A DNA stretch of 64,000 nucleotides from Gordonia prachuapensis (lineage in GTDB: Bacteria > Actinomycetota > Actinomycetes > Mycobacteriales > Mycobacteriaceae): positions 1 to 64,000 of the forward strand of contig NZ_JAZDUE010000014.1 of assembly GCF_036350515.1 (NCBI RefSeq), given 5' to 3'. Made by a program: the position numbers and the translations under genes. Below, piece by piece: positions 52,707 to 60,577 of this stretch; position 1 is the stretch's first letter, and each line of letters begins with the position of its first letter. Below the pieces are notes generated by a model, which saw only the letters and a list, made by a program, of their open reading frames with translations, was not told the origin of the DNA and ran no database searches.

Positions 52707-54310
52707 GCCAGGTCCACCTGTTCGATGAGGGTTGCGCCGACGGATTCACCGATGGCGGCGACGAGATCGTCGGCCAGGGGCTCACTCACCCGGAGCACCA
52801 CCGTCGCACCCGGGCCGTCGGCATCCTGGGAGAGGCCGGCTGCCTGGATGTCGATGCCGGCGTTGCCCAAGAGCGTGCCGATCCGGCCGAGCGAACCGGG
52901 CTGATCGGCATAGCTGACGATCAGGTTGTGGCCCTCGGCGCGCAGATCGAAGTTGCGGCCGTTGATGTTCACGATCTTCTCGACGAGCCGGGGCTCGGTC
53001 AGGGTGCCCGACACGTTGTGCACCGAGCCGTCGGCGAACACGGCCTTCACGTCCACCACACTGCGGTGGTTCGGGCTCTCCGAGGCGGTGGTGACCTCAC
53101 TGGTGACTCCGCGGTCCGCGGCGACCGCGGGGGCGTTGACGAAGGTGACCGGTTCGTCGAGCACAGCCGAGAACAGGCCACGCAGCGCGGACAGCCCGAG
53201 CACCTCGACGCTGTTGGCGGCCAACTCGCCACGCACATCGACGACGAGCGACGTCGGCGGCTCGGCGCTGATCGCGCCGACCAGCACGCCGAGCTTGCGG
53301 GCGACCTCGAGCCACGGCGCGACCTCTTCGTCGACGGCACCGCCGGTGATGTTGACGGCGTCGGGCACGAAGTGGCCGGCCAAGGCCAGCCGGACACTCT
53401 TCGCGACGTCGGTGCCGGCGCGGTCCTGCGCCTCACTGGTGGACGCGCCGAGGTGCGGGGTCACCACGACCTGGGGCAGTTCGAACAGCGGCGAATCCGT
53501 GCACGGCTCGGTGGCGTAGACGTCGAGCCCGGCCGCACGCACGTGGCCGGAGTTGATCGCATCGGCGAGCGCCTGCTCGTCGACGAGCCCGCCGCGGGCG
53601 GCGTTGACGATGACAACGCCCTTCTTCGTGCGCGCCAACTGATCCTTGCCGATCAACCCGAGCGTCTCGGGGGTCTTCGGCAGGTGCACGGTGACGAAGT
53701 CCGCGCGCTCGAGAAGTTCGTCGAGACTCACGAGCTCGATGCCCAGCTGGGCGGCACGTGCCGGCGACACATACGGGTCGAAGGCGATGATCGATGTTTC
53801 GAACGCGGCCATCCGAGCAGCGACCAGTTGGCCGATCCGACCCAGACCCACCACGCCGACGGTCTTGTCGAAGATCTCCACGCCGTTGAACGCCGAACGC
53901 TTCCAGGTGTGCTCGCGCAGCGTCGCGTCGGCCGCGGGGATCTGACGGGCAGCCGACATCAGCAGCGCGACAGCATGCTCGGCGGCGGTGTGGATGTTGG
54001 ATGTCGGCGCGTTCACGACCATCACGCCACGCTTGGTCGCGGCCGGGACGTCGACGTTGTCGAGGCCGACGCCGGCACGGGCGATGATCTTCAGGCCGGG
54101 TGCGGCATCGAGCACTTCGGCGTCGACGGTGGTCGCCGACCGTACGAGGATCGCATCCGCCCCGGCGGCCGCTTCGAGCAGCTTCGGCCGGTCCGGGCCG
54201 TCCACCCATCGGACCTCGACGTCGTCGCCCAGCGCTTCGACGGTCGAGGGAGCCAGTTTGTCGGCGATCAGAACGACCGGACGGCCAGCTGAGGTCACGA
54301 TATTCTCCAT
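52703..54310 (-). CDS. serA: D-3-phosphoglycerate dehydrogenase
   Basis: The first enzyme of serine synthesis. The 535-residue protein has the nucleotide-binding fold with GVVGLGRIGQL, the substrate-binding and catalytic segments around ARAGVGLDNVD, VHLPKTPETLGLI and HLGAST, then the intervening ASB domain and a C-terminal ACT domain (SYADQPGSLGRIGTLLG) that allows serine feedback, as in mycobacteria. I use ATG 54310; GTG 54298 is an alternative close to mycobacterial length. It is followed by leuB with overlapping codons. Confidence 0.95.
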   Translation of the reverse strand: MENIVTSAGRPVVLIADKLAPSTVEALGDDVEVRWVDGPDRPKLLEAAAGADAILVRSATTVDAEVLDAAPGLKIIARAGVGLDNVDVPAATKRGVMVVNAPTSNIHTAAEHAVALLMSAARQIPAADATLREHTWKRSAFNGVEIFDKTVGVVGLGRIGQLVAARMAAFETSIIAFDPYVSPARAAQLGIELVSLDELLERADFVTVHLPKTPETLGLIGKDQLARTKKGVVIVNAARGGLVDEQALADAINSGHVRAAGLDVYATEPCTDSPLFELPQVVVTPHLGASTSEAQDRAGTDVAKSVRLALAGHFVPDAVNITGGAVDEEVAPWLEVARKLGVLVGAISAEPPTSLVVDVRGELAANSVEVLGLSALRGLFSAVLDEPVTFVNAPAVAADRGVTSEVTTASESPNHRSVVDVKAVFADGSVHNVSGTLTEPRLVEKIVNINGRNFDLRAEGHNLIVSYADQPGSLGRIGTLLGNAGIDIQAAGLSQDADGPGATVVLRVSEPLADDLVAAIGESVGATLIEQVDLA

Positions 54311-54406
54311 GGTTTTGGGGCCAAAGTCTGTTGAGGATGTGGAGATCGCCACGGGCGATCGACCGTGGGACTTCCGCGGACAGCTTAGTCGTGACCGAAT
54401 GTCAGA

Positions 54407-54436
54407 TTTACAGCCGGTATCCGTCGGTCTGGTCAA
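54407..54436 (-). promoter_or_regulatory. Candidate serA promoter
   Basis: On the minus strand, TTGACC (54436-54431) and TGTAAA (54412-54407) are 18 bp apart. This would give a leader of about 90 nt before serA ATG 54310. No riboswitch or leader peptide is evident between them. Confidence 0.38.
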
Positions 54437-54605
54437 CCGACCCGAAATCAACGGTAGATTGTGATCGGCATTACGGATAGGTTGCAAACCGACCCCGGGA
54501 GGATTCCGCATCGGGCACGACGCGGTGACCGCCCGGTACCGTGTGCTTGGCCCGGGCTCACCCGTGGCCGACGTTTTCTTGTGCGCATCGAATGAGCGGA
54601 GTGTG

Positions 54606-55271
54606 ATGATGAGGAAGCTGACAGCACTGTTGGCTGTTCTGGCTGCAACGGTGCTGGTGGGCTTGGGGGCAGGCTCAGTCGATGCCGCGCCGGCGAAGAT
54701 CTACCTCGGCGGTGGGTCGGGCATCCTGGTGCTCAAGGGCGGGAGCTCGGCGGCCGCCTGCACACTGACCACCATCGGCCGGTCGAACACCGGCAAGTTG
54801 ATCGGCATCACCGCCGGACACTGCGGTACCCGGGGCCAGAAGGTGTACTCGGAGACCTTCCAGGACCGCGGGCAGGCCGGCACGATCACCTACTCCACCA
54901 GCGACCTGGACATCGCGGTGATCGAGTTCAACCCGGCCAAGGTCGTGCCATTGCGTTCGGTGCGCGGCCTGACCATCCGGAGCATCGATCCCCGGCCGCT
55001 GACCTTCCCGGCCATCGCCTGCAAGCAGGGCCGCACCACCGGCAACACCTGCGGTATCAGCTGGTTCTCCGATGGTGACGTGCACTTCAGCCAGATGTGC
55101 GTCGTCGAAGGCGACTCCGGGAGCCCGGTCGTGGTCGGTGACCGTCTGGTCGGCATGGTCAACGCGTACTACTTCCTCGCCTGCCTGGGACCCGAGACCG
55201 GCACCAACATCGCTCCGATCCTGCGGCGCGTCGGTTCTCTTCCGGCCTATGGAGGTTTCCGGCCGATCTGA
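54606..55271 (+). CDS. Secreted trypsin-like serine protease (S1 fold)
   Basis: A 221-residue protein with a signal peptide (MMRKLTALLAVLAATVLVGL...DAAPAK). The triad is visible: His in TAGHCGTRGQ near residue 75, Asp in STSDLDIAVIEF near residue 100, and Ser in VVEGDSGSPVV near residue 165. Six cysteines could form disulfides. I use ATG 54606 with GCGGAG upstream; the frame from 54525 lacks a signal. It is smaller than mycobacterial mycosins and lacks a transmembrane anchor, so it is likely released. Its substrate is unknown. Confidence 0.85.
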   Translation: MMRKLTALLAVLAATVLVGLGAGSVDAAPAKIYLGGGSGILVLKGGSSAAACTLTTIGRSNTGKLIGITAGHCGTRGQKVYSETFQDRGQAGTITYSTSDLDIAVIEFNPAKVVPLRSVRGLTIRSIDPRPLTFPAIACKQGRTTGNTCGISWFSDGDVHFSQMCVVEGDSGSPVVVGDRLVGMVNAYYFLACLGPETGTNIAPILRRVGSLPAYGGFRPI

Positions 55272-55303
55272 TCGAGAAGAATCCGACCGACCGATGAGAC
55301 ATC

Positions 55304-55339
55304 GGTGACGGCCCCGAGGTCCGCCTCGGGGCCGTCACC
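55304..55339 (+). terminator. Hairpin after the serine protease gene
   Basis: GGTGACGGCCCCGAGG pairs exactly with CCTCGGGGCCGTCACC through 16 bp with a four-base loop TCCG. It lies 33 bp after the stop and 25 bp before the next start. No T-run follows, so termination strength is uncertain. Confidence 0.72.
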
Positions 55340-55363
55340 ATCTCCGGGACAACCGAGGTGGGC

Positions 55364-56053
55364 ATGACATCGAACCGGTTGATCGCGTTCCGGACGATCC
55401 ACGCCATGATCGCCGCGGTGGTCGCCGGCAGCCTGATCATCCAACTGGCACTGCTGTTCACCGGCGGCGCCGACGCCAATTCCCGTGACACCGATGCCGA
55501 CGTCGGCGTGGCCACCCGGCTCGTCCGATTACTCAGCTACTTCACGATCCAGAGCAACCTCATCGTCCTGGCCGTGTCGATCCTGTTGGCGATCAACCCT
55601 CTTCGCGCCGGCACCCGATTCGCCGTCGGCCGGTTCGACGCCCTGCTCGGCATCACCGTCACCGGCCTGGTGTTCGCGATCGTGCTCGCGCCGCAGGTCC
55701 ACCTCACCGGCGCGGCCCTGGTCGCGACGATCGGATTCCACTACATCTCGCCGTGGGCCACCCTGCTCGCCTGGCTGCTGTTCGGTCCGCGTCGACAGTT
55801 CGGTCCGGCCGTCATCGCCTGGGCGTTCGCATGGCCGGTCGCCTGGCTGCTGTACACCTTCGTCCGGGGCGCGTTCGTCGACTGGTACCCGTACCCGTTC
55901 CTCGATGTGACCGAGATCGGCTACGCGCGAGCCCTTCTCAACGCGGTCATGGTGCTGATCCTCGGCGCGGTACTGGCCGCGCTGTTGCGGCTCGTCGATC
56001 GGCGGGCGCCGGCTCTCCTGGATCAGACGAGCGTGGGCCCCACGTCACGGTGA
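55364..56053 (+). CDS. Pr6Pr-family membrane protein
   Basis: A 229-residue protein with six predicted helices, which fits the Pr6Pr/FAR-17a/AIG1-like group of uncharacterised membrane proteins. Helix 1 is IHAMIAAVVAGSLIIQLALL, the LSYFTIQSNLIVLAVSI segment is the family signature, and YPYPFLDVTEIGYARAL lies near the C-terminus. The family may act on lipids or fatty acyl groups, which is not shown here. ATG 55364 is used (GTG 55358 is close). Its stop codon is embedded in the strong terminator that follows. Confidence 0.8.
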   Translation: MTSNRLIAFRTIHAMIAAVVAGSLIIQLALLFTGGADANSRDTDADVGVATRLVRLLSYFTIQSNLIVLAVSILLAINPLRAGTRFAVGRFDALLGITVTGLVFAIVLAPQVHLTGAALVATIGFHYISPWATLLAWLLFGPRRQFGPAVIAWAFAWPVAWLLYTFVRGAFVDWYPYPFLDVTEIGYARALLNAVMVLILGAVLAALLRLVDRRAPALLDQTSVGPTSR

Positions 56054-56066
56054 CGTGGGGCCCACG
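56032..56066. terminator. Bidirectional terminator between Pr6Pr gene and ilvC
   Basis: CGTGGGCCCCACGTCAC and its exact complement GTGACGTGGGGCCCACG form a 17-bp perfect palindrome around one base. It contains the last codons and stop of the upstream gene (56053) and ends 20 bp before the ilvC stop, so it serves both convergent transcripts. Confidence 0.78.
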
Positions 56067-56086
56067 GCCTCGGTGAGCTATCCGGC

Positions 56087-57100
56087 TCAGGCGGTTTCGG
56101 TGATCGGCCGATCCACCCAGCTCATCAGGTCGCGCAGCTTCTTGCCGGTGACCTCGATCGGGTGCTCGGCGTTGCGTTTGCGGAGGTCCTCGAGTTCCTT
56201 GTTGCCGCCCTCGACGTTGGCGACGAGGCGCTTGACGAAGGTGCCGTCCTGGATGTCACGCAGGATGCCGCGCATCCTCTCCTTGGTGTCGGAGTCGATG
56301 ACACGCGGCCCGGACAGGTAGCCGCCGAACTCCGCGGTGTCGCTCACCGAGTAATTCATCCGCGCGATGCCGCCCTCGTACATGAGGTCGACGATCAGCT
56401 TGAGCTCGTGCAGCACCTCGAAGTAGGCCATCTCCGGGGCATATCCGGCCTCGACCATGACCTCGAAGCCGGTCTTGACCAGTTCCTCGGTGCCACCGCA
56501 CAGCACGGCCTGCTCACCGAACAGGTCGGTCTCGGTCTCTTCCTTGAACGTGGTCTTGATGATGCCGGCACGGCCGCCACCGATCGCGGAGGCGTAGCTC
56601 AGTGCGAGCGCCTGGCCCTCGCCCTTCGGGTCCTGGTCGACCGCGATCAGGCACGGCACACCCTTGCCGTCGACGAACTGCCGACGCACCAGGTGGCCGG
56701 GGCCCTTCGGCGCGACCATGCCGACGGTGATGTTCTCGGCCGGCGTGATCAGGTCGAAGTGGATGTTCAGACCGTGCCCGAAGAAGATGGCGTCGCCGTC
56801 CTTCAGGTGCGGCTCGATCTCCTCGGTGAAGATCTTGGCCTGCGAGGTGTCCGGCGCCAGGATCATGATGACGTCGGCCCACTCGGCGGCCTCGGCCGCC
56901 GACAGGACCTTGAGGCCCTGCTCGGCCGCCTTCTCGCGCGACTTGCTGCCCTCACGCAGACCGACCGCGACCTCGACTCCGGAGTCGCGCAGCGACAGTG
57001 AGTGGGCATGGCCCTGGCTGCCGTAGCCGATCACCGCGACCTTGCGACCCTGGATGATCGACAGATCGGCGTCGTCATCGTAGAACAGTTCGATCGCCAC
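56087..57100 (-). CDS. ilvC: Ketol-acid reductoisomerase, class I
   Basis: The second enzyme of valine and isoleucine synthesis. The 337-residue protein has VIGYGSQGHAHSLSLRDSG for NADPH binding and the conserved APKGPGHLVRR and TTFKEETETDLFGEQ metal-binding site. The GTG start at 57100 is preceded by AAGGGA; the frame to 57145 is not conserved. It is 70 bp after ilvN in the same direction, completing ilvBNC. Confidence 0.97.
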   Translation of the reverse strand: MAIELFYDDDADLSIIQGRKVAVIGYGSQGHAHSLSLRDSGVEVAVGLREGSKSREKAAEQGLKVLSAAEAAEWADVIMILAPDTSQAKIFTEEIEPHLKDGDAIFFGHGLNIHFDLITPAENITVGMVAPKGPGHLVRRQFVDGKGVPCLIAVDQDPKGEGQALALSYASAIGGGRAGIIKTTFKEETETDLFGEQAVLCGGTEELVKTGFEVMVEAGYAPEMAYFEVLHELKLIVDLMYEGGIARMNYSVSDTAEFGGYLSGPRVIDSDTKERMRGILRDIQDGTFVKRLVANVEGGNKELEDLRKRNAEHPIEVTGKKLRDLMSWVDRPITETA

Positions 57101-57170
57101 AGTTGCTTCCCTTCGATTTTCGTTGCCCTCGGGATCGCTTGTCACCCAAGGGATGTGTTCTCAGAACGTG

Positions 57171-57674
57171 TCAGCGGTTCGCCGACATGCTCTTGGGTCC
57201 CCGTCCGAGTGTCACCGCGCCCGACTGGGCGATCTCCCGGATGCCGTACGGGTCGAGCATCCGCAGCAGCGCCTCGAGCTTCTCGCTCGTTCCGGTCGCC
57301 TCGATGGTCAGCGACTCCGGGGAGACGTCGATGACCTTGGCGCGGAACAGGTTCACCACCTCGATGACCTCGGACCGCACGGCGGAGTCCGACCGGACCT
57401 TGATCATCATCAGTTCTCGGGAGACGGAGCTCTCCGGGTCCTGCTCGACGATCTTGATCACGTTGATCAGCTTGTTCAGCTGCTTGGTCACCTGCTCGAG
57501 GGGGAAGTCGTCGACGGTCACCATGATGGTCATCCGCGAGATCCCCTTGAGCTCGGTCGGCCCCACCGCGAGCGATTCGATGTTGAATCCACGCCGGGAG
57601 AACAGGCCCGAGACACGGGCGAGCACGCCCGGACGGTCCTCGACCAGGACACTGAGGGTGTGGGTGGTACTCAC
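57171..57674 (-). CDS. ilvN: Acetolactate synthase small (regulatory) subunit
   Basis: A 167-residue subunit that activates IlvB and carries valine feedback control. The N-terminal ACT domain (HTLSVLVEDRPGVLARVSG) and the second ACT-like domain (IEATGTSEKLEALLRMLDPYG) are both present. ATG 57674 overlaps the ilvB stop (ATGA). The length fits the mycobacterial form. Confidence 0.96.
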   Translation of the reverse strand: MSTTHTLSVLVEDRPGVLARVSGLFSRRGFNIESLAVGPTELKGISRMTIMVTVDDFPLEQVTKQLNKLINVIKIVEQDPESSVSRELMMIKVRSDSAVRSEVIEVVNLFRAKVIDVSPESLTIEATGTSEKLEALLRMLDPYGIREIAQSGAVTLGRGPKSMSANR

Positions 57675-59614
57675 TTCTCGTCCTTCTCTGCCAGCACGGC
57701 CGCGTCCGTGCGGCCCATCGCGTCGTGGATGTCAGGTGTGTCCGACGCGGATTCGTCGTCGTCGAACAGCGGCCGGATGTCGCGGGCGGCCATGATCTCG
57801 TCGTTGCCGGTGCCGGCGGCGACCATCGGCCACACCTGCGCGTCGGCGCCGACGATGAAGTCGATCACCACCGGGCGGTCGTTGATCTCGCGGGCCTTGG
57901 CGATCACGTCGTCCACGTCGGACTCCTGCTCGACCCGGAAGGCCGCGCATCCCAACGCTTCCGCCAGCTTGACGAAGTCCGGGATGCGGCGGGAGTGGGT
58001 GGACAGGTCGGTGTTGGAGTAGCGCTCCTCATAGAAGAGGGTCTGCCACTGACGGACCATGCCGAGGTTGCCGTTGTTGATCAGGGCGACCTTGATCGGG
58101 ATGCCCTCGATCGCACAGGTGGCCAGTTCCTGGTTGGTCATCTGGAAGCAGCCGTCGCCGTCGATCGCCCACACCTCGGTGTCCGGCGCGGCCATCTTGG
58201 CGCCCATCGCGGCCGGAACCGCGTAGCCCATCGTGCCGAGACCACCGGAGTTGAGCCAGGTCCGGGGCTTCTCGTACGAGATGAACTGCGCCGCCCACAT
58301 CTGGTGCTGGCCGACGCCGGCACAGTAGACCGCGTCCGGGCCGGCCGCCTTGCCGATGGCCGAGATGACGAACTCCGGCGACATCGAGCCGTCGGCCTGG
58401 CGGTCATAGCTCAGCGGGTAGGTGCGGCGGATGCCGTCGAGATACCGCCACCATGCGGTGAGATCCGGTGCCGCCGTGGTGGTCGCCCGCTCGTTGCGGA
58501 TGGTCTCGATGAGATCGCTGATCACCGCGAGGCAGTCACCGACGATCGGGACGTCCACATGCCGGTTCTTGCCGATCTCCGCCGGATCGATGTCGGCGTG
58601 GATGACCTTGGCATCCGGCGCGAACGACGACAGCTGGCCGGTGACACGGTCGTCGAACCGCGCACCGAGCGTGATCAGCAGATCGCTGCGCTGCAGGGCT
58701 GCGACCGCGGCGACGGTGCCGTGCATACCCGGCATGCCCAGGTGCTGCTGATGGCTGTCCGGGAACGCCCCGCGCGCCATCAGTGTGGTGACCACCGGGA
58801 TTCCGGTCAGCTCGGCCAGTTCGCGCAGTTCCTCGGACGCGTTGGCCTTGATGACGCCGCCACCCACGTACAGCACCGGCGACTTCGCCGACTGGATCAG
58901 TCGCGCCGCCTCGCGCACCTGCTTGCCGTGCGGCTTGGTGACCGGACGATAGCCGGGCAGGTCGATCTGCGGCGGCCACGAGAAGGTGGTCTGGCTCTGC
59001 AGGATGTCCTTGGGGATGTCGACGAGAACCGCACCGGGACGGCCGCTCTCGGCGATGTGGAACGCCTCGGCGATGACCCGCGGGATGTCGGCGGCATTGT
59101 TCACCAGGAAGTTGTGCTTGGTGATCGGCATCGTGATGCCGGAGATGTCGGCCTCCTGGAACCCGTCGGTGCCGATCAGGGCGCGGCCGACCTGGCCGGT
59201 GATGGCAACCACCGGGACGGAGTCCATCTGGGCGTCGGCGAGCGGGGTCACCAGGTTGGTGGCGCCGGGTCCCGACGTCGCCATCATCACGCCGGCCCGG
59301 CCGGTCACCTGCGCGTAGCCGGTGGCGGCATGGCCTGCGCCCTGCTCGTGACGAACGAGGACGTGACGGACCTTCGGCGAGTCGAGGAGCGGGTCGTACA
59401 CCGGCAGGACCGCGCCACCGGGGATGCCGAAGACGATCTCGACGCCGAGCTCCTCGAGCGAACGGACCACCGACTGCGCACCGCTGACACGCTCGGGTGC
59501 CACCGTGTGCTGCCCTACCGCCCGCAGGTTCTGACCCGCTGGCGATTGTTGACGCGGCCCCGCCTGGTGCGCGGGTGTCCGCGTGCCGTCGGTACGTGCT
59601 GTTGGTGCGCTCAC
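57671..59614 (-). CDS. ilvB: Acetolactate synthase large (catalytic) subunit
   Basis: The thiamine-diphosphate and FAD-dependent enzyme that forms acetolactate. The 647-residue protein has the catalytic glutamate in VRHEQGAGHAATGYA near residue 105 and the diphosphate-binding GDGCFQMTNQELAT near residue 490. GTG 59614 follows AAAGGA by 7 bp and matches MSAP of mycobacterial IlvB1; the longer frame to 59653 is rejected. A 312-bp leader with an attenuator precedes it, so the ilvBNC operon is probably controlled by branched-chain amino acid supply. Confidence 0.96.
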   Translation of the reverse strand: MSAPTARTDGTRTPAHQAGPRQQSPAGQNLRAVGQHTVAPERVSGAQSVVRSLEELGVEIVFGIPGGAVLPVYDPLLDSPKVRHVLVRHEQGAGHAATGYAQVTGRAGVMMATSGPGATNLVTPLADAQMDSVPVVAITGQVGRALIGTDGFQEADISGITMPITKHNFLVNNAADIPRVIAEAFHIAESGRPGAVLVDIPKDILQSQTTFSWPPQIDLPGYRPVTKPHGKQVREAARLIQSAKSPVLYVGGGVIKANASEELRELAELTGIPVVTTLMARGAFPDSHQQHLGMPGMHGTVAAVAALQRSDLLITLGARFDDRVTGQLSSFAPDAKVIHADIDPAEIGKNRHVDVPIVGDCLAVISDLIETIRNERATTTAAPDLTAWWRYLDGIRRTYPLSYDRQADGSMSPEFVISAIGKAAGPDAVYCAGVGQHQMWAAQFISYEKPRTWLNSGGLGTMGYAVPAAMGAKMAAPDTEVWAIDGDGCFQMTNQELATCAIEGIPIKVALINNGNLGMVRQWQTLFYEERYSNTDLSTHSRRIPDFVKLAEALGCAAFRVEQESDVDDVIAKAREINDRPVVIDFIVGADAQVWPMVAAGTGNDEIMAARDIRPLFDDDESASDTPDIHDAMGRTDAAVLAEKDEK

Positions 59615-59654
59615 TGCACGGTCCTTTTGTTCTGTGTTTCGTTGAGTTGACAAG

Positions 59655-59688
59655 AAAAAACCCCCGACAGCTGGGCTGTTCGAGGGTG
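59655..59688 (-). terminator. Attenuator terminator of the ilvBNC operon
   Basis: On the minus strand, CCCTCGAACAG and CTGTCGGGGG form a stem around a short loop, followed by TTTTTTC. It lies between the leader peptide gene and ilvB, 41 bp before the ilvB start. A terminator upstream of the structural gene is the hallmark of attenuation. Confidence 0.82.
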
Positions 59689-59723
59689 GCGCGTCGATGC
59701 TTGAGGGTCTACGAAGTGACCGG

Positions 59724-59771
59724 TCAGGCGACGACGCGCCGGCCGAGTACTACGAGAATCTCGTGCTGCAT
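59724..59771 (-). CDS. ilvL: ilvB leader peptide (attenuation)
   Basis: A 15-codon frame from ATG 59771 encodes MQHEILVVLGRRVVA and stops at TGA. It holds one Ile, two Leu and four Val, precisely the end products of the operon. A 9-bp segment within its last codons (59732-59740) complements 59688-59696, right before the terminator, so ribosome position can change folding. Corynebacterium ilvBNC is known to have a similar leader. A longer reading frame upstream shares the same end but lacks a clear start. Confidence 0.8.
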   Translation of the reverse strand: MQHEILVVLGRRVVA

Positions 59772-59926
59772 CACGTGCTCACGGTAAGACCGCGCCCTGA
59801 GCAGAGTCAAACTCCGGACCTCGCCGTCCCACATTGTGAGAAAGTACAGGTGATGTCGCCCGGTGGGCGGAGCCGGAAGGCGTCCCCGTGGGCGGAGCCC
59901 GATGATGTCATTGGCACAATGGCGAC

Positions 59927-60400
59927 GTGCCAACCGACCCCGCCGACGATGCCAACGCCGATCCTTCCGAGCCTGACGCGACGAACCCGCATACCGGGTC
60001 CGACGAAGCCGCAGTGCCGCTTCCCGTCGTCTTCCGCATCAACGGGGTCGCGTACTTCACGGTCCCGATGGTCGCCGTCATCGCGATCATCCTCGCGGGT
60101 ACGTCGCTGGTCTGGCTCGGCTGGACGCTCGTGATCCCGTTCATCCTGGCGTGGTGGATTCGCCACGTACGCACCGTGGTGACCGAGAACGGCCTGCATG
60201 CGGTCCATACCTTCGGGACGCGCGATGTGGCCTGGACCGACCTCGAAGGTCTGCAGTTCCCCCGGTGGAGCGCGGTGCGGGCGGTCACCGTCTCGGGCGC
60301 GCGGGTCAAACTGCCCGCGATCGGATTCGACGACCTCCCGCAACTCTCGGCGGCCAGCCGCGGCCGGATCCCGGACCCGTTCGCCATCCCCGACGAGTGA
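59927..60400 (+). CDS. PH-domain membrane protein (CFP6-like)
   Basis: A 157-residue protein. A disordered acidic N-terminus (residues 1-30) precedes two adjacent membrane helices (VPMVAVIAIILAGTSLVWLG, LVIPFILAWW), then a bacterial PH-like domain (VTENGLHAVHTFGTRDVAWTDLEGL). The mycobacterial homologue Rv3004 is known as low-molecular-weight antigen CFP6. GTG 59927 starts it. It is divergent from the ilvB leader and followed by ilvD after 177 bp in which I see no clear feature. Confidence 0.83.
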   Translation: MPTDPADDANADPSEPDATNPHTGSDEAAVPLPVVFRINGVAYFTVPMVAVIAIILAGTSLVWLGWTLVIPFILAWWIRHVRTVVTENGLHAVHTFGTRDVAWTDLEGLQFPRWSAVRAVTVSGARVKLPAIGFDDLPQLSAASRGRIPDPFAIPDE

Positions 60401-60577
60401 TCGACCCGGGACGTCTCGCGACCTGCGATTCGCCGAATACCGGTTTGTTCGCGCAGGTCACGGCGGAGTAGCCTCGATCGGCGTGGTGGCGACGCACCGG
60501 CAGGTGGTCGTCGACGTCACGACCAGTCCCACTGTCCCGCGCGTTCGGGATGATCGAATCGATCGAGGTACATCGCG

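Noticed and set aside
54311..54605. Riboswitch or serine-responsive leader upstream of serA
   Set aside because: No known riboswitch core, terminator/antiterminator pair or leader peptide is visible; only a candidate promoter.
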